Positions 23,873-36,689 are shown, numbered from the stretch's first letter. The stretch: DNA of 64,000 bases from Cyathus striatus (GCA_025738555.1 JAOVFP010000004.1:4898001-4962000), one strand, 5' to 3'. Made by a program: numbers and translations. The notes: generated by a model from the letters alone, not told the origin.

Positions 23873-26800
23873 TGAGAAACAGATGTAAGTTTATGTACCA
23901 TTTACTTTATGTACTTATAGCGAATAGAACGGCAGGGCTCGGTTGTTTCCGCTGTACTAAGTGGGGGTCACCAATCCGGCATGTCACACAAGCGTGACAG
24001 TGACACATGCCCATTTTGCATTGTCCCAGTGTAATATCTTTTGCTACAGACACTCAATCGCTTTAAAATAACTTGCATAATATGTCATTTAGTAGTATAT
24101 TTAATCTTGTGTAATTATATTTTTAGTAGTCTAATACATAGATTTAAAATTGCATAATAGTCCAACCTCTCTGCCAAAATAGGCATCAAATCAGTAATAT
24201 TGTGCCCAGTCTTCAGATTTTCACTTTATCCGCTAATCATAATAACAAAAGTTATATATCCTAACATATGGAACAAAACTGTTGAGCCAGAATTTTAAGA
24301 AACCTTCTTTTACCAGTCAATAATGCAAGGTAACGCACAAGATCTCCAGGTAAAATTCAAAAAATAAAAATTCGGGCTCAACAGTTCTATTCTAATACTT
24401 AATCTAAGTACTTTTTATCATTAAAGCTAGCTGTGAAAGTGAGATTCTGATGAGTGGCCGTAGATACAAGTTTTGCCCTGCTAAATAGCATGAGAAACTA
24501 GTATAATATACACTCAAATTGCACTGTAGACCATCATTAGACAGCCATCCTCTTCTTAATAATTATTCTGACTCAATAATGTAATTAATATGTTGTAGCT
24601 GAGCACTTTATATCACTATCACTAATCGAAATAATAAGTTTCCATGAAGCAATTGATGTTGCAATTTCGCTGTATCAAAGAGCGTGGGAAATTTGCACGG
24701 TACACTTGGAAATACCACATATACACCACTTAAACACTACCTCCAAGTGATAACTTGGCGGAAATTCATAAAATAAGCTTTATTATACTACATTTGAACT
24801 ACTGTTTATGATTATAAAAATAATTTAACCAGATATGGTAAAATATCTCTTTAGTTCTTCAATTCAGCAATATTTTAGCCATATAATCACTAGATCATCA
24901 CAGAGCATATCACAAAATTCATTTTATAGCAGTGTTAAAAACATAATATTATATAAACATGTTATATATGTAAAATTATATCATATGATATGTATATCCC
25001 AATGCTTAGGCCCTTCTAAATGACAACTTTCAGCCTGTGACAAAGTTGTGACAAGAAAGGAATATGTATTTAAGCATTTATATTTATAATTTAAACATAG
25101 TACATATATTGAGAGACTTATAATAGATGAAATATCATTATTACACAGAAAGAATAAAGAGGGACACTCAGAATTTCACTTCACTGCGTCAGTTTTATCC
25201 TGGGACAAGATTTTGGTCACTTTTGGTCACACTGTGTGACGTCACGCTAAACACCATATAGGGATTGGTGACCCCCATACTAAGCAATATGACAATAGCA
25301 TGGGCCCTGAAAGACATACTATACTAGGGGCCTTTGGTTCAAAGGATGATATCAAACGTTAATATTAAAGGTTAAAGATAGGCACTTCTAGAGTTCCAGT
25401 TGAGTTCAACTTCCAGTATAGTTACCCGAAGTAATTGGCGATTCGGGTGACGCACATAATGTAAGTACATACAAACCGGTGATTTGAATTGACGAACATT
25501 CTCCTGGCTTGTCAAACGCAAGTCAAATGTCGGCAACGATCATTAACAGCTACCCAATGGCAACTGCCATATCCAATTACAGAGGGCTGATGAGTCAACA
25601 ATTTTGGCCCATGTGCATGATATGTAAGACAAAACTCACAAGTTCTGCAATCGCATCCATAAGAGCATCCTATCATCAGGTACACCCAGCTTATGAACGT
25701 CACCATCGATAGTGGCGATGCCACGATTAACATCGAACGAGATCGAAAGGGAAATATACCTATTTTAATAAAGGAATAGGGTGCCTAGTTAGTGGAACTA
25801 GACTTGTATAAGTAATATGTCTCGGCATTTTTAGTAACAAGGTTTTCGTCGACGAAGTCGATGCTTCCAAGTAAGTAATATGTCTCGGCATTTTTAGTAA
25901 TTCAATCCTCCATCGTTCCTAGTTCATTCTTTGATCTTCTCTTTTTCACGCTCGAGAGCCTGTTGGAAAACCCAGCGATATATTATTGTATCTTCGGTTA
26001 GACTCAGAGAGTCATTATTTTACTACTGAAAGGTGTTGGTTTGGGTACGATATAAAGAACTTGTGGCTGTACTGTAAGTAAGATCTGAGTCGAGTCGCGT
26101 GTAAGTGGAGTCGTGGTAGTGTTCAAATGTTCAAAGTTTCAAGGTTTCAAAGTTTTAGACGTTCAAATATCCACGTGCGGTCGTCAGCGCGAATATCTAG
26201 TTGACTCTCAGCTTTTCACAGCTTCTTTTAATACGACCTTTTAAATTGAAAGTGTCGACTGCGTCGACAAAAACCTTGCTTGCACAAAAGACGCCATGAG
26301 ATTTATTAGAGGAAACTTGGAGGAAACACTTAAGTTGTAGATAGGAAACAAAGTTTGGAAGATGAAAAAGTAGCTGAGTATGTATATTATTGTGTTCGAT
26401 CCTTGCAAGGGCGAGAATCACACACGCCTCCTGAACTACACGCACACCGTTCATTGCCAATGGTGGACGGCTCGGGAACCATGAGCGTGCCGTTTCGAAG
26501 CCAGCAGTCCTCTAAATTGCTACGTACTGCGGTTACCAGGGGGAATGAACGTGAGAGAGAAAAGACATAAGGATGAGAAATAAGCACACAGGATCTTCTT
26601 GCTGGTAGCCTTATAGCGCTTGCTGACGAGCTCAATAATAGACTGTGTTTGAGGAGGACCTCTTCGTCGAGAAGAGGAGGGGCGGAGGTAACGGGGGTGG
26701 CAGCACCGGGTTGAACGAAAAGCTCAAGGGCAACAGTACCTTTTCGATGAGGGCAGCAGCAGTGGAGTCGGAGACAACGACAGGGAAGTCTATGCCTCTA

Positions 26801-27542
26801 TTCCAGCTGCAAGATAGTGGAGAGGCAGCAGACGCCATATCTACGACCTGCAGGCAACGAAACAAAAAGAAATGGTACATAGCTCACTCAAACAGTCCAT
26901 TGGTTATCACCCCATCGCAAACGAAACGGGAACACCATAGAGCAAAGATGGGGTGTCGCGGTCGAGACTCGAGAACCATGCACGACGGAGAACGAGTAAA
27001 CGAGTCGGAGCGTCGTGGTCAATTCACGAAGTACAACGAACAAAAGGACAGGGGCGGGGATCAGCGAGAGATCACAAAGGGAAGCTGTGGACACTAGAAC
27101 TTAGAAGCAAACAAGAAACCGAGATGACGCAGGAGAGTATGTACTAAAAAGGTACAGGGAGCAGGTAACCGTGGGAAATATTTCACGTGTGAATCGAAAA
27201 GTGCAACCAATGCCAATTTTCACCCGAGCGCAGGGTGGGGACTCATATTGAACAAACCGGCGGCGGCTCATCATGGCATGTTTCAATGCATATGTCTTTA
27301 CTTACAGTTACATCTGTCATTCCAGTATTGAGGGGGCTCCCTGCTGAGCACTTGAGCAATGAGCATGTTCAGACGGAAAGGAGAGTGATTATTTTCATTT
27401 GCTAATAAGTACTAACAATCTTTACTCCAACAAAGTAGATTCCTATTCATACATATTTCGACTTGTTTTGCAGGATACTTAACAACATGAGAAGGGGTTC
27501 ATAAACAAAGAAGCCATTTCGTTACGCCGGATTCTCTCGGTT
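23873..27542. other. Spacer of unit C
   Basis: Contains the TIR element at 23962-25277. The remainder aligns with the spacers of units A and B. No gene recognised. Confidence 0.5.
23962..25277. mobile_element. 1316-bp TIR element with 7-bp target duplication
   Basis: Perfect 16-bp terminal inverted repeat, TGGGGGTCACCAATCC at 23962-23977 and its complement at 25262-25277. It is flanked by the direct repeat TACTAAG (23955-23961 and 25278-25284). Units A and B carry the unoccupied site (..GCTAAGCAACATGG..), which confirms the insertion. The interior is very AT-rich with no frame longer than about 60 codons, so the element is non-autonomous or decayed. Subterminal GTGAC/GTCAC motifs occur at both ends. 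Superfamily not assigned. Confidence 0.9.
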
Positions 27543-29262
27543 TCAGGTCTCAGGGCTTATAGACGCGGGTTCTGGGCTATGGTAGAAGCCAATCCTATCG
27601 AAATCACCGAGAGCTTCTCCCTCTCTTACCCAGCCGAGCTTTCCAGTGGTCAAAATTGCTGTCAGTACAAAGAGTGTGCCATCCAGTTTTTCCGCACCCT
27701 TCAATTCAGTTTCTCCAAGGTACCCTGGATTCTTTAATCCATACACGCTAGCGTAGTGCGATAGAGCACGCTGGATCTTCACTAAATGGTCGTCGGGGTG
27801 CGTGAGAGTGCTTTGGAGTATGGGTAACCAAGCATTGGGTGTGATAGCATATTGAGATGTTGGAGATGGGAATGCGTCCTCGTTCGGTGACGGTTTTGCG
27901 CCGGGTGCGTTGGGGATTGTGGATGTCTTTTCATAGAAGGCTTCCACATTGATAGATGCTCGTCCACGACCCACATACCAGACCAGTGAAGTTGCGAAGT
28001 ACGCTCGGAGCAGAATCTCTTGCGAGGATCGACTAAGCTGTGCTATAAGGGAAGGCAGGAACAACGAAGATGTTACAAGATGCATACTACGAATAGTGAG
28101 TTATTATTTTCCCTCTCATTCAAAATGTGTACTCACTGGAAGAAATCTGCATTGAAAGGCTGCTTTCCTGCTTGATGGCCTCCAATGCCATAGATGACGA
28201 CGTTTGCCCAGACTAGCTCTTCAATTTTGTTCTCAATCGGACCATCTAGTGTCCACTGATCGACGTACGCCTTGATCGCATCGCCTTTTTTATCATGGGT
28301 ATTACGGTAAATTTGCATAAGGTCCATATTATCTCCAGTTTCGAATTGAGGGTCAGCGAGAATTCTCGCCAAAATCGACAGGGCATGTACGGGTTTCTTT
28401 GAGCTATTCTTCAAACCAACAGTTTCGCTAAATCTGGATGCTAGCCCAGCGATGGTGCTGTTACTCTGGAAAAGCGATGGCGGGATAACCTTAGAAGATT
28501 TTGAACCGTGTACTGCTGCCTGTGCTAAGCCTATACCAGAGGAACATAGGCAATAAGTTGTTTATCCTATATTGAAGTCATTGTTTCGTTGCGTACCTTC
28601 AGCAACCATTCCAGGCAATCCGAACTCGAACCCGTATCCGGTATGGATAAATGGGTGAATAAGTCCGTCAACGAATCTGCTGACCATAGCGGGCTCTCCT
28701 TTCCCACTAGTGCTGCCAATGTTTGCGTTTGCAGAGAAAATGTATTCATCAAGAGTAGCAGTTGCGCCCTTCGATTTAATCTCAGCTGTGAAGAAATTCA
28801 AGTAAGAGTTGTAGTAGCTGCGATAAAAATAAGTTCATTGGATGAGAGGTGGTGCGTCTCGCTCACTTTTCATCGCCCAGATACTCTTTCCAATTCTTAG
28901 AGTCAATGGTGCCTGGGGACGTAAACGCCGGCCTTTGCATGGCGCAGCTTGCTTCATATGAAGCTTCGATGATGGACTCATGCGCTCCTAGCGACCAAAG
29001 CGCTATTACACCATGAGCCGAGTGACTAAATTGAATACCATTAGTTCGTGCTATGTTGAGTTTCTGTGAAAGTAACATACTTATGAAATCCTCTATCATT
29101 GAAGAATACATGCCAGCGCTTGTGATTATCTTCTAGAACACGTCTCAGCGTAGCAGTCGACGTTGGCGTAACGCCAGCCCACGTCTTTGGGAATTCGCCC
29201 GCCGTAAGAAGGCTTCGGTTTGGTTCTGGGAAAAGTTCAAAAGAGGTCGTAGTAGAAGCCAT
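27543..29262 (-). CDS. Questin-oxidase-like protein (AflY/GedK family), copy 1
   Basis: Member of the questin oxidase-like family; characterised relatives act as Baeyer-Villiger-type oxygenases that open anthraquinone-derived rings in fungal polyketide pathways. Start at 29262 (MASTTTSFELFPEPNRSLL). Exons encode WAGVTPTSTATLRRVLEDNHKRWHVFFND, HSAHGVIALWSLGA, then FVDGLIHPFIHTGYGFEFGLPGMVAEG, a His-rich block typical of the family. Next are KKPVHALSILARIL, ADFFQMHLVTSSLFLPSL and the C-terminal HPDDHLVKIQRALSHYASVYG, ending ..EPASISPET. About 480 residues in five or six exons, complete. A TATA box lies 42 bp upstream. It is the intact parent of the fragments at 17828 and 22020. Its substrate is unknown; no polyketide synthase is visible nearby. 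Confidence 0.88.
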
Positions 29263-29303
29263 TTCGTGAGTGCTGATATTCTGCGGAGCTCTCACTCTCA
29301 GCT

Positions 29304-29311
29304 CTTATATA
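29304..29311 (-). promoter_or_regulatory. TATA box of questin-oxidase-like copy 1
   Basis: TATATAAG on the minus strand, 42 bp before the start codon, within AACATGTATATAAGAG. The second copy has AACATGCATATAAGAT at the equivalent place, so the core promoter is conserved between the copies. Confidence 0.6.
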
Positions 29312-29785
29312 CATGTTCTAGGCACGTGAATCCATCCACTTGTGTCTCTAATTTGGATCGCTATTTGTCATGTGGTCATATTCAAATCCCAAGGCCTGAA
29401 GGCCTGACGTATCGCGGGTGTAAGAAGTGTGAGCGTATTACCTGAATATGCAACACTCGTGACCAACTACCCTACGAAATGACTCGAACTCCCATGCATG
29501 GCAATTATTTGTAAGGTTTCGGTTCGATGCCTTCCAAAGTGTCATAGTTATTATCAATCCAACGGTATGCATATGCATGATCCGTCTGTTAAGGATCGAC
29601 AAGATATTTATCAGTGCGGAATTAAGTACACGCGAAAAGGCTAAGTTGCGTTTAAGCTATCATAAGTATCTCGCGCAGTGTCTTCAAATGGCTAAAATTA
29701 TTAGACGAACTGCACACAGCGTAATTATGTTATTACGAAGCGACATATCTTGTTATTTCCATACCAATTCAAGACAGAAAGATGT

Positions 29786-32700
29786 TTATACTGTACTTTG
29801 GGTGCTGCGCGCCCAGGAAAGAGGAGTAATATATTTATTAGATTGGTCGTCTATATCCGTGTCTCTGAAGAAGGCCTTATATCCCCAAGATAATAAAACA
29901 GTTAGATTGCTCGCAATGAGGGATACAGATTCCTACAATCATTTAGGATATCGTATGTAATACAAATATTAAGGGACTTAACTTACCTCAATTCGCATTA
30001 TCATTAACCACAAAAATGAAGATCCAGGACCTTCAAAGATCCCACCGTAAGAGGATATCAGAAAGATTACAACTACTACCAGAGTCAAAAGACTTGTAGA
30101 GAACACCAGTCGTACCAGACGACGTTGAGGTGGAGGAGTCGAAGTCGCCAAAGTTGATATAGTGGCAAAACAGCGAGGTATATATCACTAACTATGTCAG
30201 CTGCCACATTTATTAGTTATAAGATAATACGGTTTGAGTGACCAAGACTAACTAGATATGCCCGCAGCTATGCCACGTTGATATGTGGGGACACATATCA
30301 GAATATCTGAGTTGGCATACTGCCAGCTGTTGTTAAATGTGCAAAGAAGCATATAGGCAATTACAAGCACCGCCCAGGTTAAGATAAATGCAAAAGTAGC
30401 ATATATAGCGATTGCCCGGGATTTTGACCATTCTGGTGTAATTCGTACAATTGCGAGGGACATGCTAATACGTGACCACCTGAATAGATCACATTAGAAG
30501 AGGCATCGCTTTAATCGACATTTCTGTACCATAGGATTGTCACGGACAAGGGTATATTAGCAAATACCAAGCGGACTTTTAGTGTGCGCAAAATTTGATT
30601 TTCCTCGTCGCCTGATAATATGTTTATGCGGAATTTGGACTACAAATATGTTAGTGCACGCACTGAAATGCCGAAGTCTGACCAAAAACAGAACCGCATT
30701 CAGGGCTTCCGTCACGGCAGGTACAAATGCCGCGGGCCGACAGTTTTTAACGGTACGCACGGTACTGAACGGTACTCGATGTACCGTGCATGTACCGTGC
30801 AGTACTGATTAGTACCGTAAATTTACCGTGCATACCGTACATACTGCAAAACAGATACTAATTTACGGTATAAATTGTAACTTAAATAAGCTATGTAAAA
30901 TCAATTAAATACTTATTTATTATGCTATAACACTGGTTAATGAGGGTATAATATATGGGTTATCAAGATTCTTCTTGTATCTTTGCTCTCATATGCCCAA
31001 TGAATTTAAATATAGTAGTGTGCTCATAGTATAATTAGGTATTGCTGCTGTACAATTGAGCTTACCACATATGATACTAATAATCATAACATTTCTCATC
31101 ACTTAAAACGCAAAAATTTGAATTAAGATTTACTTGGAGAAAATTGTAAGTTTCATATATTGTAATGACATATATTTATTTAATGTGGTACCGTGCATAA
31201 GTACCGTGCATACCGTGAAAGTACCGCGCACTGCCACAATGTACCGTGCAAGTACCGTACACATCAAAAATCACGTACCGTGCAGATACCGTGCACAAAA
31301 ATCTGTACCGTACAGTACCGTTCATCAACAAAATACCGTAAATTAGTACCGTAAAGTACCGTGCATGTACCGTGCGGTGTTGTAAATGTACCGTACAACA
31401 ATTTTAATGTACCGTGCAGCATTAGTGTATTGTCTATCACGATACCACCGTACATGTATTGGTGATACCTGACCAACATCATAAATGTACCTTTTAAGAA
31501 CTCACTCAATTTATGTCAATAAATTAATTGTACTTCTTGTGTATGTACTTCACTCTCACCCACCCTCCCGCTCAATTTTTCCCACGCCCCCCCGCTTATC
31601 AATTAAGTATGCTGCTCATTAATGCCGACCTTCCCGCCCATCGTTTCCCACGCTTCCGCTAATCATATTCAGTCCCTACTCACTGCTGCCCGCCCCTCTG
31701 CTCAATAATTCCCACAGTATTTCCTTTGTTAAATACTCACCCTCAACATTTCCCACATATTTTAGTGTTGCCCACTGCTGCTTATAGCTTCCCATGCTTC
31801 ATCATTCCATCAATTCATTGTTCCCCACCCTCCGCTTTCACTTTCCCATGCACATATTGCGCATTCATTGGACTCTCCCTTAAATTTTTAACAAATCAAC
31901 AGTACATATGCTTCATAAATTATAATTGTAGGATTCACTGTAAAAAATTATTAATTATTTCACAGTGAAAATTTGAATTATTTCGCATTTTCATATGATT
32001 ACCCTTTCTTATAATACCTAAGGTACACTATAATGTATAAATTAAAATATATTACATATATTACAAAAAGATTCAAGAGAAAATATTAAATACTGAGCTA
32101 AATAATGCGAAATTACTTGCTCACTGTTGAGCATGATGATGACGAAGGGTGCCCATCAACACATCACCCATCAATATGTGCGGCGGCCTTGAGGAAAGTG
32201 AGTTTGATGGCATTGATGAATGTCAATGACAGCAATTGCAAACATTGACAAAGGTGAGAAGAAGCATGGGAAATTTTGAACAATGCAAAATGTTGAAGGA
32301 AATGGTGGGCGGGGGGCCGGACAAAGGGGAGATAGGAGAGCAGTGTAGAGTAGTTTTGAAATGGTACTCCATTAATTACAGAATATTCGTGCTCAGTTAA
32401 TATATCGTACAATAATTTTGATTCAATACTCCGGTTATCACGGAATAACATTGCTCCAATGATGTACCGTGCATAACGAGAAATGTACCGTGCATAACCA
32501 AAAATGTACCGTACATTGTACCGTGCGTACCGTAAATAGTACCGTACAATTTTTGATGTACCGCACAGTACCGTGCAGTGTACCGTGCAGTACCGTTAAA
32601 AACCACTAGCCCCAAATGCCGCATAGTCGTCCCACCATATACGACGAGATCTACGACGGTACTCAATGCGTAGACACGTAGTCAAAATTGCCATGACGTG

Positions 32701-32823
32701 AGCAACGGTCATACATACTGACAGTCTGTGAGTTAGCAACAACATAGAATGGGAGCTTGGTATTAGGTCCTAGTACTCACTTTTCCAAGGTAAGTACGAC
32801 TGTTGAGAAATGATCACTGGCAT
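29786..32823 (-). pseudogene. Fungal rhodopsin-domain membrane protein, copy D (split by an insertion and frameshifted)
   Basis: Exon 1 (MPVIISQQSYLPWK, start 32823) and the beginning of exon 2 lie right of the element at 30734-32612. The rest of exon 2 (..AFVPAVTEALNAVLFLVRLRHF) and exons 3-6 lie left of it. The insertion falls inside the WWDDYAAF segment. A second lesion is seen in exon 5: after LPLYQLWRLRL one base is missing relative to copies A-C, shifting PPPQRRLVRLVF out of frame near 30140. The last exon, ESVSLIASNLTVLLSWGYKAF, is intact up to a stop at 29786. Two independent breaks make this a clear pseudogene. Confidence 0.87.
30734..32612. mobile_element. 1.9-kb non-autonomous element with GTACCGTGCA-type arrays
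   Basis: Inserted in copy D with a flanking direct repeat CAAATGCCGC (30724-30733 and 32613-32622). The ends are imperfect inverted repeats sharing TTTTTAACGGTAC, followed on both sides by many copies of GTACCGTGCA/GTACCGTA in both orientations (30745-30850, 32455-32597). A third array lies in the middle at 31190-31430, and an irregular C/T-rich repeat (CCCGCTCAAT..TTCCCAC) at 31550-31890. No transposase-like frame. The 8-10 bp duplication and clustered subterminal motifs are compatible with a hAT- or Mutator-like non-autonomous element (inference). Confidence 0.85.
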
Positions 32824-33319
32824 CTAGCGAACGGAATTGAAAGACTCTTGGACACGAACAGCATCCATTTTTATAGTTTTCAATATATACCAACTATGTG
32901 TCCCTGAAAATGAATACATAGCCAGCTAAGTTATAAGCACGGATGATATCAGGACCCGATTGACATCAAGATTCAAATTGAAATACTCAATGGAAATATC
33001 CAAAACGGAGCGGCATCATCAAACCGCACTTCTGGTTTCCATTCTACTACTGTGCAGTAAATACTTACCAAGGTACTCAGTAATGCAATACTTATTATTA
33101 CTAGTTTCTAGATGACGTCAAAGCTCCTACGAAGTTTTCTGATCTCGCTCATATTGCTTTTCATCGGCTTAGCGAGAGCTAAGAAAGTATACCAAATCGT
33201 ATAAATTCCAATCTTTAAGACCAATTGGTGCGCATGTCGCTGTTCGTTCGGTTTGTTTACTGAGTATACACTGCTGGCGAAATCCCGAGGGCTCTCTAAT
33301 GGGGTGTGGCATATCCGTT

Positions 33320-33660
33320 TTACTCTGAATCGATGTCGGTATCCCCAATGAAAGCTATATATTTCCAAGATATCAACACTGTGAGATGACTCTCAATGAC
33401 AGAGGAATAATCTAAACAAGGACCTCCAGGGCCTACCAAAGTTCTCCATAAGATGAAATGAAAAGAATGAGAGTTACTAAGAGCGTTAGAAAACTCGTTT
33501 AGAAAGCCAGCCGAACAAGGCGACGTTGCGCTAAAGTTAGTTGTAGTCTCCAAAGAAAATACAAGAGTTTTTAAGAGTGAGATATTGAAGAAAGAGAACT
33601 AGTACTCGCTTTTCCAAGGTACTAGAGATTCGGACGTTGAATTTAACAGTAACACTATCC
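33320..33660 (-). pseudogene. Relic of fungal rhodopsin-domain gene (relic 1)
   Basis: Minus-strand remnants in the right order: an exon-1-like ESLVPWK near 33615-33635, then LYFLWRLQLTLAQRRLVRLAF near 33500-33560, then VIESHLTVLISWKYIAFIGDTDIDSE near 33320-33400. Exons 2-4 are missing, and stops interrupt the helix-6 segment and the tail. An old internally deleted copy. Confidence 0.75.
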
Positions 33661-34002
33661 ATGAGGCTTAATCGCTGATAATAAGTAATAGCGAACGCAA
33701 TAAGCCGTAAGTGATTATAGGGCGACAGCCTGACAGGGAGTTCAGACTTCAGGGAGTTCACTGAAGAGCATTTTCCTAAACATGGTGAACCGTGAAATCA
33801 AATGAAAATAATAAATCACGCACACTAGTATAATCGGACTCTCGGACTTGTATAAAAATAGTCTTGTTATAAGTAGTAAGTTGTAGTATATATAAGTAAT
33901 AGAAATGGAACACAAAAGCCACCCCGTCTCGTTGAACTTACATATCTTCTTGACAAATTCTCAGTTGGTATATTATCACTGTCCGTTTGACTTGATTGTT
34001 GA

Positions 34003-35165
34003 TTATGAGTTATTGGAAAAACTACCCGCAGCCGTCCAATGAGGAATGACATATTCATTTGATTCTGCGTCTATATCAGTCTCTTTAACGCAGGCTTTAT
34101 ATCCCCAAGAAACCAATACGGTGAGATGGTTCGCAATGACGGACATTGCTGCCTGTGAATAATAAGACGATCGGTAAAGAACAGAAGCCGGGATACACAA
34201 CATACCTCAATATGAACTACCATTATCCATACAATCAGCGATCCAGGACCACTTATAACTTTGCTGTAGGTTAAAGCGAGAAGAAAGATAGCTCCCATGA
34301 GCGGTAGAAGGCTCGTTGAGAACACTAATCGAACCAGGCGTCGTTGTGCTAAGGGAAGACGAAGCCTCCAAAGACGATAGAGTGGCAAGGCAGCAAGGAA
34401 TGTGTCTCCAGCAATATCGGCTGTCAGTAAACAAATGACAGAGGATTATCAGTAGCTTGCAAGCTTATAAATATAATTAAACGATAAACTGACTAATCAT
34501 GTTTGCAGCCGAAGCCACAAATGCAGGCTTGCATAGTAGAATATCTGTTTTGGCATATTGCCAGCTGGTGTGCTGACTACAAATTACCGCAAAAGTCGTT
34601 AGAAGCGCAACCCAATTTAATATGAAAGCACAAGTAACATATAGAATAATGGTGCGAGATTTTGACCATTCTGGAGTAATGCGCATTATTGCGAGGGCCA
34701 TGCTAATGCGTGACCACCTTAGGGATCAAATTAGGAAACATGACTTGCGAAATAGAATATTTCCATACCATACGGTCGCCCCCATAGAGGCCAAGTTTAA
34801 AAATGTCAAATGTACTTTTATGTCACGATTCCATCCATCTACATGACCTATAGAAATTTTCTGTGAGTCATATGAATAAAGGAACATTCGAGTGGAGATG
34901 ATGCATACTGAAATGCTGCACCCGGGCCCAGAGTACTATTATATTAAGGCATTCGGCAAGTACAGGCGGAACAGCTGCATAATCGTCCCACCATATACGA
35001 CGGGATCTGTAACGATACGCAATACGAAGGCATGCTGCCGCGATTGCTATTACGTGGATAATAGTTACAGCTACTGGTGCAAGAGTTGTTAAGAAATTAC
35101 GAGTAAGTGAAGCGTGATTCAAACTCACTTTTCCAAGGTAAATATGGCTGTGGAGGGATATGCAT
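34003..35165 (-). CDS. Fungal rhodopsin-domain seven-helix membrane protein, copy E
   Basis: Older, diverged member with all six exons open. Starts MHIPPQPYLPWK at 35165. Exon 2 is VAVTIIHVIAIAAACLRIAYRYRSRRIWWDDYAA. Exon 3 reads SHVDGWNRDIKVHLTF, replacing the usual SDEED motif. Exon 4 is MALAIMRITPEWSKSRTIIL with the loop KTDILLCKPAF. Exon 5 has DTFLAALPLYRLWRLRLPLAQRRLVRLVF. Exon 6 is AAMSVIANHLTVLVSWGYKAC, ending ESNEYVIPHWTAAGSFSNNS. The tail is much shorter than in A-C. Loss of the acidic exon-3 loop may mean altered specificity (inference). Confidence 0.8.
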
Positions 35166-36689
35166 GGAACAATTTCTTGGGATAGAAGTAAAGAAATACT
35201 TTTGGTAGCGCATCCTGTCTTATATGAGGAGCCTTGAGGTTCCAGCCAAGTTTTAGCTTCGTTCAAACGCTGTACGCCAGTATTAGTCACACGAACCAAG
35301 GAAACTAGTAGTATTGAACCCAAGGGAGGGTACATACAAAGACCCATGAACATTAAACCGGATAAATCCTTGACGACAAGACGGCAATAACAATTCAAAG
35401 TGTACTTCAGGTTCGTATTAAGGTTGCATTGAATCTGATAACGACGTTTAATTTGTTTTAACAGCGGTGAAAAATGACACTATTCTACTTATACAGTTTA
35501 TTTAGAGATTTGGAAATTCCTGGTCGATACGGAAGAGAATCCAGATGTCATATATGGGTCACCTACGCATTGACGTTAACACTTTAACTGCCATCTTAAT
35601 TCGAGGGTGAGGATCTCTTACTCAAGTAATCTGCATCGAATTCCAAGTCCTGTTTTCTCTAGATTCCTTCAAGATCTTAGTCCGACCTCCGACTGCTTTC
35701 TTCTTAGGTCATCCGTCGCTAGTAGGACTCGCTACCATCCATTGTTTACTAGTACGCCACCGTGATATTTCAGGGTTTCCTCTGTGAATCACGGGCCTAC
35801 TGAAGGTTAACGATGGCATTATACATACTGAATCAAGATAAATGGTGAGGTAGTCGAGCTGCAGAGGGCACCTTTCTTTCAAGAGGTGTGCCCTGAGGCT
35901 GAATGCATCATGATTATGCGAGAGAAGGGAAGAATCTAACGCTGGAGAAAACCGCAGATGCCGTTTTCTTTCCATGTTTACGCTTGCATAAATGGAAAGG
36001 CCGTGCACATCCAGCAACAATTAATAAGGTTCTAGATTGGTTCTAGACCCAACACATAGGAAGTACTTTAGGGGCTCTCGGCTCGGGGGCATGATTCGTA
36101 TTAATTCCGATCGAGTTGTCTTCATAGTACGCTGTGGTCATGTCTAGGACTACGACTTGACTGAGAAATAATTAACATTATGAATGAAGAACAGGTACTG
36201 GCTCACAGGATACTTGTACCTCGTGACTGATCTAAATAAGTAATACAGCTTGTATTTTCTAAGGTTTTGGGAGGTACATAACTTAAGTTTGTGGACATAT
36301 GCCAAAAGATGGCTCATGTGGTATTTCGTCGGAAATGAATGTGTTGTGATTGACTGACGCAATGCATAATTCTGAGTAAATAGTAACGGGACACTAACGA
36401 ATAAGTAGAATTAAAGTTCGCAGTGAAAATTGATGAGAAAGGTACATAATATAATATTGAATGAATCAAGGAGTATATAATTTCAGACAGGGATCTAGAA
36501 GAAGCGTGTATTATACGCTCGATTTCCCCCGGCGGGCATTCTCTGTACCTACTTTCAGAGCACTGTATATCAAAAGTGTGCAGACTATTTCCGCCGAGGT
36601 TAGGAGGGCAGAAATTCTGGGGAGCAGTCGCTTGGTACTTCATACATAACCATTAGGTGATGACTGTTTACATGCAAAGATCGATATCT
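35166..36689. other. Intergenic region with one arm of a local duplication
   Basis: 1.5 kb without a recognised gene. The last part, from about 36360, is repeated at about 37560. Confidence 0.5.

Larger units (their letters stand above)
22447..27984. repeat. Tandem repeat unit C, containing the intact source end
   Basis: Third unit, 5538 bp; subtracting the 1316-bp element and its 7-bp target duplication leaves about 4.2 kb. At 27984 the similarity to units A and B ends, and here the questin-oxidase-like gene continues uninterrupted to its start. Unit C is therefore the donor-like copy and the breakpoint lies inside that gene. Confidence 0.86.

Noticed and set aside
26645..27097. 150-codon plus-strand frame in the unit C spacer
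   Set aside because: The equivalent frames in units A and B are shifted or interrupted at different places, so coding is not conserved.
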